NCBI GenBank assembly: GCA_021404985.1
Contig: QWHP01000210.1
Coordinates: forward strand, 1-5,656
DNA from: Actinobacteria bacterium ATB1
Lineage (GTDB): Bacteria > Actinomycetota > Acidimicrobiia > UBA2766
DNA: 5,656 nucleotides
Direction: 5' to 3'
Below, in pieces: positions 1-5,656 of the stretch. How positions within the stretch are numbered: position 1 is the stretch's first letter; every line of letters begins with the position of its first letter. The translations under genes were made by a program, and so were the position numbers. The notes under the pieces were generated by a model. It was not told the DNA's origin. It saw only the letters and a program-made list of their open reading frames with translations, and did not search any database.

Positions 1-1
1 C

Positions 2-781
2 AGGCGATCCCAGACCGGTTCCGTCGTCCTCACCGCCCAATGGGCGGGTCTCTTGCTCGGTCTCGTGTGGCTGGGGCTGTTCGCCTCGGGGAAGCCGGCG
101 CCGGTCGACCTCACGCTGGGGGCGTGTGCGGGTGTCTCCAACGTCGTCGGTGTCGCCGCTCTCTACAGGGGGCTCGGTGCCGGGCGGATGGGCGTCGTCG
201 CGCCGATCAGCGCCGTCGTCGCGGCGGGAATCCCGATCGTGTGGGGACTGGTCCGGGGCGAACGTCCCTCTGTTCTCTCACTCGTGGGTGTCGGGCTGGC
301 CCTCGTTGCGGTCGTCCTGATAGCCCACAGCGCCGAGGAGGACGTGCGGGACAAGGCTGCGTCGTGGACCGTGGAAGTGGCACTGGCGATAGCCGCCGGG
401 ATCGGCTTCGGCATCTCCTTCGTGTTGTACGCCGAGACCTCGCCCGACAGCGGGTTCTGGCCGGTCGTAGCGGCGCGCGCGACTGCCGTCCCCCTCGTCC
501 TCGTGACCCTGGGGGCCACACACCGTGCGTTCCTGCCCAATCGCGGGGACCTGCCCACGGCGCTCGGGGCGGGTCTGCTCGACGTGACTGCGACGGCTCT
601 TCTGCTCGTCGCCGTACGCCAGGAGCTCGTCAGCCTCGTCGCGCCAGTTTCCGCTCTCTACCCCGGTTTCACCGTCCTGCTCGCCCGCGTCGTCCTCGCC
701 GAGCGTCTCGCACGCGAGCAGATCGCCGGTCTCGCCTTTGCCCTCTGCGGACTCGTGCTGATCGCGATCGGTTCACCGTGA
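2..781 (+). CDS. DMT-superfamily (EamA-like) permease, 5' end cut by window
   Basis: The frame is open from base 2 with no stop before it, so the gene starts outside the window; the TTG at 53 is inside the gene and is not its start. 259 residues are visible, against about 280-300 for the family, so roughly the first transmembrane helix is missing. The protein is almost wholly hydrophobic, with about nine predicted helices and two similar halves, as in tandem EamA repeats. Each half ends in a charged turn followed by a Gly-rich helix (GERPSVLSLVGVGLALVAVV in the first; AERLAREQIAGLAFALCG in the second), the usual EamA repeat ending. An early YRGLGAGRMGVVAPISAV segment matches the family's helix 3-4 region. 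It is an inner-membrane carrier, probably exporting or importing a small metabolite; the substrate is unknown. The next gene converges, with a 39-base gap and no clear terminator hairpin between them. Confidence 0.92.
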   Translation, partial: RRSQTGSVVLTAQWAGLLLGLVWLGLFASGKPAPVDLTLGACAGVSNVVGVAALYRGLGAGRMGVVAPISAVVAAGIPIVWGLVRGERPSVLSLVGVGLALVAVVLIAHSAEEDVRDKAASWTVEVALAIAAGIGFGISFVLYAETSPDSGFWPVVAARATAVPLVLVTLGATHRAFLPNRGDLPTALGAGLLDVTATALLLVAVRQELVSLVAPVSALYPGFTVLLARVVLAERLAREQIAGLAFALCGLVLIAIGSP

Positions 782-820
782 GGTCATCGTGAGGCGGTCT
801 GGCGCGTGCCGGGCCGCGTG

Positions 821-1912
821 CTACGTCGTGTGGACGTCCGCCACCGCCACCGTCTCGCCCGTAGCCGCGGACCGGTATGCCGCCTCGACCACGGCATGAG
901 CGGCCAGGCCGGCATCGAAGCCGCACGGTGACTCCGAGCCGCTGCGTACGGCCTGGAGGAAGGCGGCGTCCGCTACGCGTGCCCAGAAGAACGGTTTGTG
1001 CAGGCCCCGCGCAGCAAGGTAGTCCGCGGTGATCAAAGGGGAGTCGGGAGCGGCTTTCCCATCACCGCGGTGGACGCGGATGCCGTTCTGTGGCGCGTCG
1101 AGAACGACGCCGCCCCAGGTCGCCTCGACCGTTCCGTTCTCGGAGAAGATCTCGAAGCGGTTCTCGTCCCGCCCCTCCATCCGGTTCCAGATCGTCATGA
1201 GCGTCCCGACCACCCCCGACTCGTGCGTGATCGTGAGCGCCGCCGTGTCCTCGACCTCGCGTCCGAGAACGGAGCGGGTCGCCGCCGCCACGTGAGTTGC
1301 AGGACCGAACATCCAGCAGAGGAGGTCGACCTCGTGTATCGAATGCTCGATCAGGGCGCCGCCGCCCGTCTGCTCGACGCTCGCCCGCCACTCGCTCACG
1401 TTCGGATTGAACGACGTCTCCGGGAAGACCTCGTCGCTTCGCTGCACGTATCCCATCACCGAACCGAGCTCTCCCGAGTCGAGGAGAAGACGTATGAACC
1501 GGGGGATCGCCTGCCACCGGCTCTCGAAGCCCACCTGGCAGACGAGCCCGGACTCCGCAGCGAGATCCTGCAGTTCGCGGACGGTCGCGAATGTCGGGGC
1601 CAGGGGCTTCTCGCAGTAGACGTGCTTGCCCGATGCGAGCGCCGCCGCGACGAGGTCACGGTGCGTGAACGTCGGAGTGCAGATCCAAACGGCATCGACT
1701 TCGGGGTCCTCGAGGACCGCGTCGGCGCCCTCGTTCAGGGAGGCGAAGTCCCACGTCTCCGCCATCTTCTGTCTGGCATCGGTCGAAGGGTCGCATGCCG
1801 CGACCGGGACTATCGGCACCCCGTCTTTGTCGGCGTGCTGGGACAGCTCCCATGCGTGGATGCGCCCCATCAAGCCGCAGCCGATGAGTCCGATTCCCGT
1901 CGTGCCGGACAT
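821..1912 (-). CDS. Gfo/Idh/MocA family NAD(P)-dependent oxidoreductase
   Basis: 363 residues, a usual length for the family, whose cytoplasmic members oxidise or reduce sugars, inositols or other polyols with NAD(P). The N-terminal Rossmann fold begins at once with GIGLIGCGLMG (glycine motif GCGLMG at 11-16), an acidic D41 follows at the end of beta 2 (AACDPS), and CTPTFTH lies at 78-84. The signature EKP is at 101-103, with K102 the expected catalytic lysine. The C-terminal half carries GGGALIEHSIHEVD at 183-196, with H193 as the expected catalytic histidine and D196 after it; E189 replaces the more common aspartate. The start at 1912 is chosen because AAGG lies five bases upstream and the Rossmann strand follows directly. 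An ATG 10 codons earlier (1942) has no such site. Substrate is not predictable: related sequences are often annotated as inositol 2-dehydrogenase, but that would be a guess. It is transcribed divergently from the gene at 2119. Confidence 0.95.
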   Translation of the reverse strand: MSGTTGIGLIGCGLMGRIHAWELSQHADKDGVPIVPVAACDPSTDARQKMAETWDFASLNEGADAVLEDPEVDAVWICTPTFTHRDLVAAALASGKHVYCEKPLAPTFATVRELQDLAAESGLVCQVGFESRWQAIPRFIRLLLDSGELGSVMGYVQRSDEVFPETSFNPNVSEWRASVEQTGGGALIEHSIHEVDLLCWMFGPATHVAAATRSVLGREVEDTAALTITHESGVVGTLMTIWNRMEGRDENRFEIFSENGTVEATWGGVVLDAPQNGIRVHRGDGKAAPDSPLITADYLAARGLHKPFFWARVADAAFLQAVRSGSESPCGFDAGLAAHAVVEAAYRSAATGETVAVADVHTT

Positions 1913-2118
1913 CGCCACCTTCCCCCGAGGACGGTGTGACATGTCTAGCGGATATCTGCGCGAGGTGGTTTACTGTGTTCATACGCGATCGGGGGGTCGA
2001 TTTGCGGAGCACACCTGTCTGGGCATCCTCCAGGTGGGACGAGGTCGAAACGAGCCCGCTGCCGGCGATCAGGCCAGCCTCGGGACTCGAACGCGCGAAC
2101 GTCCCTACGGATCCCGAC
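1913..2118. promoter_or_regulatory. Divergent intergenic region between oxidoreductase and exported-protein gene
   Basis: These 206 bases separate two divergent gene starts, so promoters for both directions must lie here or within the gene starts. The most AT-rich patch, about 1964-1982 (containing GGTTTACTGTGTTCATACG), is the best promoter candidate, but I cannot fit a convincing pair of -35 and -10 boxes on either strand. The + frame of the right-hand gene is open back to a GTG at 1936; its codons there look non-coding, and the signal-type N-terminus begins only at 2119. Confidence 0.35.
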
Positions 2119-3144
2119 ATGCGAACGCAGAGCCGTCGGGGCCCGGGCCAGGGTCCGTGGGGTGGGCTGCTCGCCGGCACCCTGGGACTCGCACTCGTTC
2201 TCGCCCTCGTGGCCGCAGGCATGTCCGCTCCCCATCGTGCGCGGGAGCGGGCGGGGGGCTCGATCCGGGAGGCTTCGGTGTCCACGGGCTCCGCCGGTGG
2301 CTCTTCGATGGACTTCGACACGTCGGGGAGCTCCGGGTCCGACTCATTCGGGACCGCAGGCGACACCGGCGGCTCGTCCTTCGATTCCGGTACGTCGTCG
2401 TCGGCGGCCGCCGACACCTCGGGATCGGGCGGTGCCACCGGATCCTCGGGCGGCGGTGGAGCCGGAGCGGCCGGGGGAGCCAAGACGCTGCGTCCTCCTG
2501 CCGGCCGGTATGCGGTCACCGGGTCGGGTGTCGAGAAGACGATCGGCGCCCCGGGAGCCCCCGAAGCCTGGCGTCAGATGGCCTACGAGGTGAGGCACCG
2601 CTCGGACGGCTGCCACGAGATAGACGTCACCTACCATCCGCATCACCGAGGGACCGACCGCTACTGCCCGACGAAGGACGGCGGCCTCATCGTGCCGACG
2701 AACGTCACCTTCTCAGAAGTCGAGCTCGTCAAGGGGTGGGACACCATCAAAGTCAACACGACCACGACATGCGATCCTCCCGAGATCATGGTGAGGGGCT
2801 CGATGCAGCCCGGACAGTCGTGGTCCGACGTGTGCTATGGGGAGTCAGACAACAAGAAGCAGGCACCGGGGCGCAACAAACTCGAGAACACCATGACTTT
2901 CGTCGGGATCGAGGAGGTCGCCGGCGTACAGGCTTACCGGATCCACCAGGACCAGAAACTGACACCGGCGACGAGCGACAACACGCAGAACGGGACGATG
3001 TCTTCCGACACGTGGTTCTCGACCGAGAACGGTTTGGTGTTGAAGGTGACGCGCAAGTCCAGGGTCGATACGGACTCGATCATCGGCAAGGTCACCTACA
3101 CCGAGGAGGGTGAGTTCACACTCACGTCCCCCAAACCGCAATGA
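2119..3144 (+). CDS. Exported or membrane-anchored protein with Ser/Gly-rich linker and four-Cys domain, function unknown
   Basis: I do not recognise this family. With the ATG at 2119 the product is 341 residues. Residues 1-13 are basic (MRTQSRRGPG), and 14-37 form one hydrophobic stretch (GLLAGTLGLALVLALVAAG), so it is either a Sec signal peptide or a single N-terminal anchor. No lipobox cysteine is present. Residues 45-120 are a low-complexity Ser/Gly/Thr/Asp linker with no helix or sheet pattern. Residues 122-341 look like a compact beta-rich domain opening with RPPAGRYAVTGSG and ending in alternating strands (KVTYTEEGEFTLTS). Its four cysteines (165, 183, 218, 239) could form two disulfides outside the membrane. 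The start is uncertain: only a weak GGA precedes 2119 and the frame is open to 1936, but the signal-like N-terminus favours 2119. It heads a run of three + genes and its stop overlaps an ATG at 3141. A role in cell-envelope or substrate binding is possible but unsupported. Confidence 0.8.
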   Translation: MRTQSRRGPGQGPWGGLLAGTLGLALVLALVAAGMSAPHRARERAGGSIREASVSTGSAGGSSMDFDTSGSSGSDSFGTAGDTGGSSFDSGTSSSAAADTSGSGGATGSSGGGGAGAAGGAKTLRPPAGRYAVTGSGVEKTIGAPGAPEAWRQMAYEVRHRSDGCHEIDVTYHPHHRGTDRYCPTKDGGLIVPTNVTFSEVELVKGWDTIKVNTTTTCDPPEIMVRGSMQPGQSWSDVCYGESDNKKQAPGRNKLENTMTFVGIEEVAGVQAYRIHQDQKLTPATSDNTQNGTMSSDTWFSTENGLVLKVTRKSRVDTDSIIGKVTYTEEGEFTLTSPKPQ

Positions 3145-3203
3145 TTGGGGGGTCGGGTCGCGTGCCGGGTGCCGAGGGGGGTGCCCGAGGGGGGACGTGG
3201 CTC

Positions 3204-3213
3204 GGGAGGGGAG
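3204..3213 (+). promoter_or_regulatory. Ribosome binding site deciding the GTG start at 3222
   Basis: GGGAGGGGAG lies eight bases before GTG 3222, a strong purine-rich match to the anti-Shine-Dalgarno sequence. The alternative ATG at 3141 has no such site (CCCCAAACCGCA precedes it) and could be used only by translational coupling to the upstream stop. Confidence 0.6.
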
Positions 3214-3221
3214 AGCGGTTC

Positions 3222-4160
3222 GTGAGCGCGGGTGTCCTGGCTGCCGCAGGCGCGGCGATCGTGTACAACCTGTCCGTCGTCGTGCAGAAGTACGAGGCTC
3301 AGCAGTCGGCCGCAGAGGGCGTCCGCATCATCTTCGCCCTGGCACGAAAGCCGATCTGGCTCCTCGGCATCGCGCTGCAGATGATCGGATTCGGGCTCCA
3401 CGTGTTCGCCCTGACGCAGGCGCCGGTGACGATCGTGCAGGCGATCATCGGCACCGGGATCGTCTTCGTCGTACTGTTCTCATGGGCAGTGCTGCACGAG
3501 ATCCCCGGTCGGCGCGAGATCGCCGGCATCGCGACGGCAGTGTGCGGTGTCGTCCTGCTCGTGCTCACCATCGGTGAGGAGGCCGGGATCGACGAGGTCT
3601 CGTGGGCGGCCCTTGCCGTCTCGGTTGCGGTGCTCGGAGGTGTCGTGGCAGTGGCCGTGGGGGTGTCCCGCTCGCATGGGCACATGGGACGGGGCACAGG
3701 TGTTCTCGCGGGGCTCGCGGCCGGCGTCGCGTTCGGCTCGTCCGACACGATGAACCGGCTCATGGGGGCGTGGCTCGCGCCGAACGGCGGCTGGCAGCCC
3801 CCCCTCGCCATGGGCATCACCGCAGCGGTGCTCCTCTTCTGCTTCGGCTTCGTGGGATTCGTCACGACGCAGAACGCCCTCAAGGTGTACCGGGCAAACC
3901 GGGTCGTGCCGTCGATCCAGGTGCCGAACATGCTCGTCCCCGTCACGATGGCGACGATCCTCTACGGCCAGCCGTTGCCCGACGGGGCGCTCGCCACCGT
4001 GGTCCGTCTGGTCTCCGTCGCCCTGGTGGTGACCGGGATCGTGCTGCTCGCATCCTCCGAGCAGGTTGCGGCGACGTTCGTCGAGGACGAAGGGCCGGGG
4101 GTTCCGGAGGGGGCGCTGACGGAGAGCGCTGAGCCCGAGACAGCAGGGGAGAGGACATGA
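3222..4160 (+). CDS. DMT-superfamily-like integral membrane permease
   Basis: 312 residues from GTG 3222. The protein has about nine or ten hydrophobic helices, roughly at 3-21, 45-63, 68-90, 97-116, 127-148, 158-176, 194-215, 228-248 and 257-278, and then a hydrophilic acidic tail of about 33 residues. The helix order, the GRREIAGIATAVCGVVLLV turn between helices 3 and 4 and the mirrored second half are those of drug/metabolite transporters. The opening AAIVYNLSVVVQKYEA and the RANRVVPSIQVPN segment recall the branch of DMT proteins that also holds NIPA-type magnesium carriers, but this is a loose resemblance. The frame is open back to an ATG at 3141 that overlaps the upstream stop by ATGA; this longer form would add 27 Gly-rich residues written with unusual GGG codons and is less likely. 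It is coupled downstream to an oxidoreductase, so it may carry that enzyme's substrate or product. It is not closely similar to the permease at the left edge. Confidence 0.88.
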   Translation: MSAGVLAAAGAAIVYNLSVVVQKYEAQQSAAEGVRIIFALARKPIWLLGIALQMIGFGLHVFALTQAPVTIVQAIIGTGIVFVVLFSWAVLHEIPGRREIAGIATAVCGVVLLVLTIGEEAGIDEVSWAALAVSVAVLGGVVAVAVGVSRSHGHMGRGTGVLAGLAAGVAFGSSDTMNRLMGAWLAPNGGWQPPLAMGITAAVLLFCFGFVGFVTTQNALKVYRANRVVPSIQVPNMLVPVTMATILYGQPLPDGALATVVRLVSVALVVTGIVLLASSEQVAATFVEDEGPGVPEGALTESAEPETAGERT

Positions 4161-5278
4161 CGGACGCACCTGGGAGGGAACCTGTCGGGCTGCCGATCGG
4201 CGAGAGGCCGGTAAAGGTTGCCGTGGTCGGCCTGGGCCAGATCTCCGAGCTCGCCATGCCGGCGTACGCGGGCTGCGAAGAGATCGAGGTGGTCGGACTG
4301 TGCGACCGGCGCAAGGAGCGCCTGGAGCGCTGGGCGCCGGTGTTCCCCGACGCCGCCCTGACGGAGGACCTCGACGACATGCTCGGCTGGGACGCCGACG
4401 TCGTCGACGTGCTCGTCCCCACACCCCACCACGAGGATGTCGTGTGTCGTGTGCTCGACGCCGGCTTCAACGTGCAGGTGCAGAAGCCCCTTGCGCGCAG
4501 CGTCGAGGAGGCGGACCGCATGATCGCCGCTGCCGAGCGGTCCGGGGCGTTGTTCAGGGTCATGGAGGACTACTTCTTCCATCCGCCGCTCGTCAGGCTG
4601 CGTGAGATCCTGGAGTCGGGCGAACTCGGCGCGCCGCGTGGGGTGCACATGAAGATGATCTCGACGGGCTGGGGCGGCTGGGATGTCGATCTCTCGACGT
4701 ACGAATGGCAGTTCGAGCAGACGAAAGACGGCCGCGGGCTGCTCACGTTCGACCACGGCTGGCACGAGCTGGCGTTGGCCCACTGGCTGTTCGGTCCCGT
4801 GCGGCGGATCTTCGGATGGATCGGCGAGACCGTGGTCGTGCCCGAACTTGATCCCGACGCCACGATCGACGCCCCTGCGACGTTCGTGTGGGAGCACGAA
4901 GACGGAGTGCGGGGCGTCCTCGACATCACGTTCGCGCCCGCCATGTACTTCAAGTCCGACTACTACTCGGGTGACGAGCGCGTCGAGGTGGTGTGCGAGA
5001 AGGGTTACGTGCGGGCGAATCGCATCAGCGCATTCGGCGTCCAGGAGCCCTCGGTCGAGGTGTACAAGGACGGCGAGACCCACTCGTACCATGCGCTCGA
5101 CAGCTCCCTCGCCGACAGCTTCGCGAGGATGGCCGACTACACCGCCGACCTGTTCCGAACCGGCGAGCCCGACGTCCTCCTAACCGGCCCGGCTGCACGT
5201 GAGATCCTCGTAACGTTGCTCACCGCCCTCGATTCTTCTAGCGAAGGCCGACCCCTCGACGTGCCCGCAACCCGCTGA
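4157..5278 (+). CDS. Gfo/Idh/MocA family oxidoreductase with QKP in place of EKP
   Basis: 373 residues, full length for the family. The start overlaps the upstream stop by four bases (ATGA), with GGGGAGAGG just before it, so the two genes are translationally coupled. After about 18 leading residues the Rossmann fold starts with KVAVVGLGQIS (20-30), D50 closes beta 2, and VPTPHHED lies at 87-94. At the usual EKP site the protein reads QKP (109-111): the catalytic lysine K110 is kept, while the preceding Glu is Gln. The second domain has GRGLLTFDHGWHE (192-204), with D199 and H203 at the expected catalytic positions. Substrate is unknown: probably a sugar, sugar acid or cyclitol, possibly one moved by the permease just upstream. 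It differs clearly from the other oxidoreductase in this window, so the two are paralogues of one superfamily rather than a recent duplicate. The tRNA-Leu starts 37 bases after its stop. Confidence 0.95.
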   Translation: MTDAPGREPVGLPIGERPVKVAVVGLGQISELAMPAYAGCEEIEVVGLCDRRKERLERWAPVFPDAALTEDLDDMLGWDADVVDVLVPTPHHEDVVCRVLDAGFNVQVQKPLARSVEEADRMIAAAERSGALFRVMEDYFFHPPLVRLREILESGELGAPRGVHMKMISTGWGGWDVDLSTYEWQFEQTKDGRGLLTFDHGWHELALAHWLFGPVRRIFGWIGETVVVPELDPDATIDAPATFVWEHEDGVRGVLDITFAPAMYFKSDYYSGDERVEVVCEKGYVRANRISAFGVQEPSVEVYKDGETHSYHALDSSLADSFARMADYTADLFRTGEPDVLLTGPAAREILVTLLTALDSSSEGRPLDVPATR

Positions 5279-5299
5279 GGCTCTCCGGGGGGCATGGGC

Positions 5300-5305
5300 T
5301 AAGAT
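5300..5305 (+). promoter_or_regulatory. Possible -10 element of the tRNA-Leu gene
   Basis: TAAGAT fits the TAnnnT pattern and ends ten bases before the mature tRNA 5' end, so a transcript starting about six or seven bases downstream would have a very short leader. No good -35 box stands at the right distance, since that position falls at the stop of the preceding gene. The surrounding GC-rich sequence makes this AT-containing hexamer stand out, but support is only positional. Confidence 0.4.
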
Positions 5306-5315
5306 TGCCGACCAC

Positions 5316-5400
5316 GTCGGAGTGGCGGAATACGGCAGACGCGCTAGCTTGAGGGGCTAGTGCCCGCAAGGGCGTGGGGGTTCAAATCCCCCCTCCGACA
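5316..5400 (+). tRNA. tRNA-Leu (anticodon GAG)
   Basis: The 85 bases fold into a complete class II tRNA. The acceptor stem GTCGGAG (5316-5322) pairs perfectly with CTCCGAC (5393-5399), with discriminator A at 5400. The D stem is GCG/CGC (5325-5327 with 5340-5342). The anticodon stem CTAGC/GCTAG (5344-5348 with 5356-5360) encloses the loop TTGAGGG, giving anticodon GAG at 5351-5353, which reads the leucine codon CUC and probably CUU. The long variable arm GCCC-GCAA-GGGC (5362-5373), typical of leucine tRNAs, and the T arm GGGGG-TTCAAAT-CCCCC (5376-5392) complete it. CCA is not encoded (CGA follows), so the end must be added by the CCA-adding enzyme. The 3' two-thirds overlap, antisense, the end of a recombinase frame, which points to an integration site. 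Confidence 0.97.
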
Positions 5401-5655
5401 CGATCTAACGCACACCGGAAGCGCCTCGACTTCTACGAGGCGCTTCGTCGCGTCGAAGGTCAGTTCGACGCCAAGTTCGTTGTAGAGGCGGGCCTTCGTC
5501 TCGGGATCGGCGTCGGCGAGGACGGCGGTGATCGGCCCGACAGCCTCGATGAGCGCGCGGATGTCGGCTTCATCGAGCAGGCCCCGCGGGCGAGCGGCTT
5601 TGAGATCCTGTTCTGCCGCGACCTTGGTTGATCGAAGCTCTTGGAGGCGGGGACC
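5344..5655 (-). CDS. Site-specific recombinase (serine-type) C-terminus, 5' part outside window
   Basis: The minus strand is open from the right edge to a TAG at 5346-5344, giving 103 visible residues with no start inside the window. The segment LLDEADIRALIEAVGPITAV continues into LADADPETKARLYNELGVEL, and then a strand-like TFDATKRLVEVEALP. This helix, acidic DADP, LY-LG order matches my knowledge of the C-terminal end of actinobacterial large serine recombinases. The DNA-cutting and zinc-ribbon domains would lie upstream, outside the window. The last 18 residues (CRRGDLNPHALAGTSPSSS) and the stop are the reverse strand of the tRNA-Leu gene; I recall similar tRNA-derived tails on other actinobacterial recombinases. 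Codons such as AGA and TCA are less typical of the neighbouring genes, which suits transferred DNA. It could instead be a degraded remnant. The family call rests on pattern recognition of a short piece. Confidence 0.75.
   Translation of the reverse strand, partial: GPRLQELRSTKVAAEQDLKAARPRGLLDEADIRALIEAVGPITAVLADADPETKARLYNELGVELTFDATKRLVEVEALPVCVRSCRRGDLNPHALAGTSPSS
5418..5446. repeat. Perfect 11-bp inverted repeat just past the tRNA, possible terminator
   Basis: GAAGCGCCTCG (5418-5428) and CGAGGCGCTTC (5436-5446) are exact reverse complements around a seven-base loop, starting 18 bases after the tRNA 3' end. An RNA made from either strand would form a strong hairpin. It lacks a following T run on either strand, so it is not a classic intrinsic terminator, though high-GC bacteria often use such hairpins. 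It also lies inside the recombinase coding frame, and a role as recombinase binding site is an alternative. Confidence 0.6.
5450..5471. repeat. Second perfect inverted repeat, 8-bp arms
   Basis: GCGTCGAA (5450-5457) and TTCGACGC (5464-5471) are exact reverse complements around a six-base loop, three bases after the first inverted repeat. The two hairpins stand side by side within the recombinase 3' coding end. Whether this one is functional or chance in GC-rich DNA is unclear. Confidence 0.45.
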
Positions 5656-5656
5656 G

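Noticed and set aside
782..820. Possible bidirectional terminator between the convergent stops
   Set aside because: Only short, broken GC-rich repeats (GGCGCGTGCC-type) are present, with no stable stem and no T run.
998..1939. Long + strand open frame (313 codons) opposite the first oxidoreductase
   Set aside because: The translation is Arg/Asp-rich with no domain pattern; it is the antisense shadow of a clear Gfo/Idh/MocA gene in GC-rich DNA.
1936..2118. N-terminal extension of the exported protein from GTG 1936
   Set aside because: The codons do not show the strong third-position bias of the neighbours, and this would bury the signal-type N-terminus 61 residues into the protein.
2290..2480. 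Ser/Gly-coding low-complexity stretch as a possible DNA tandem repeat
   Set aside because: The bases vary in codon choice with no fixed repeat unit; the simplicity is at the protein linker level only.
1626..3113. Long + strand open frame (495 codons) across two real genes
   Set aside because: It runs antisense to one gene and out of frame with the next, with Arg/Gly/His-rich low-complexity translation; no coherent protein.
3962..5092. Long minus-strand frame (376 codons) opposite the second oxidoreductase
   Set aside because: It is antisense to a full-length recognised enzyme with clear motifs and has no recognisable domain itself.
5374..5631. + strand frame of 85 codons starting inside the tRNA
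   Set aside because: It starts in the tRNA variable/T arm and is antisense to the recombinase frame, whose translation carries a recognisable family pattern; it has no ribosome binding site.

Overview
The window is GC-rich DNA with strong G/C at third codon positions, ATG/GTG starts and purine-rich ribosome binding sites. Together with the protein style this suggests an actinobacterium (Actinomycetota), possibly an uncultured lineage; this is inference from composition, and no marker gene settles it. It looks like ordinary chromosomal metabolic DNA on the left and the edge of an integrated mobile element on the right.

Layout: (1) Bases 2-781 (+) are the 3' part of a drug/metabolite-transporter (DMT/EamA) permease cut by the left edge. 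(2) Bases 821-1912 (-) are a complete Gfo/Idh/MocA NAD(P)-dependent oxidoreductase, converging on gene 1 with only 39 bases between the stops. (3) Bases 1913-2118 are a divergent intergenic region. (4) From 2119 on the + strand come three tightly spaced genes: an unrecognised exported or membrane-anchored protein with a Ser/Gly-rich linker and a four-cysteine domain (2119-3144), a second, unrelated DMT-like permease (3222-4160), and a second Gfo/Idh/MocA oxidoreductase (4157-5278) that overlaps the permease by ATGA. (5) A complete class II tRNA-Leu with anticodon GAG lies at 5316-5400. (6) A minus-strand reading frame with no start in the window, 5655 down to 5344, reads as the C-terminus of a site-specific recombinase, most like large serine recombinases. 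Its last 18 codons and stop lie antisense inside the tRNA gene.

Function: two permeases sit next to two sugar/polyol-type oxidoreductases. The 3222-5278 pair is probably co-transcribed and could import (or export) and oxidise or reduce a small polar metabolite such as a sugar, inositol or sugar acid; the substrate cannot be read from the sequence. The recombinase fragment marks the tRNA-Leu gene as a likely integration site, with the mobile element extending rightward beyond the window. Two perfect inverted repeats lie just past the tRNA, within the recombinase 3' end.

No CRISPR array, insertion sequence, rRNA or riboswitch was seen. The most interesting item is the recombinase/tRNA junction; I see no convincing wholly new multi-gene system.
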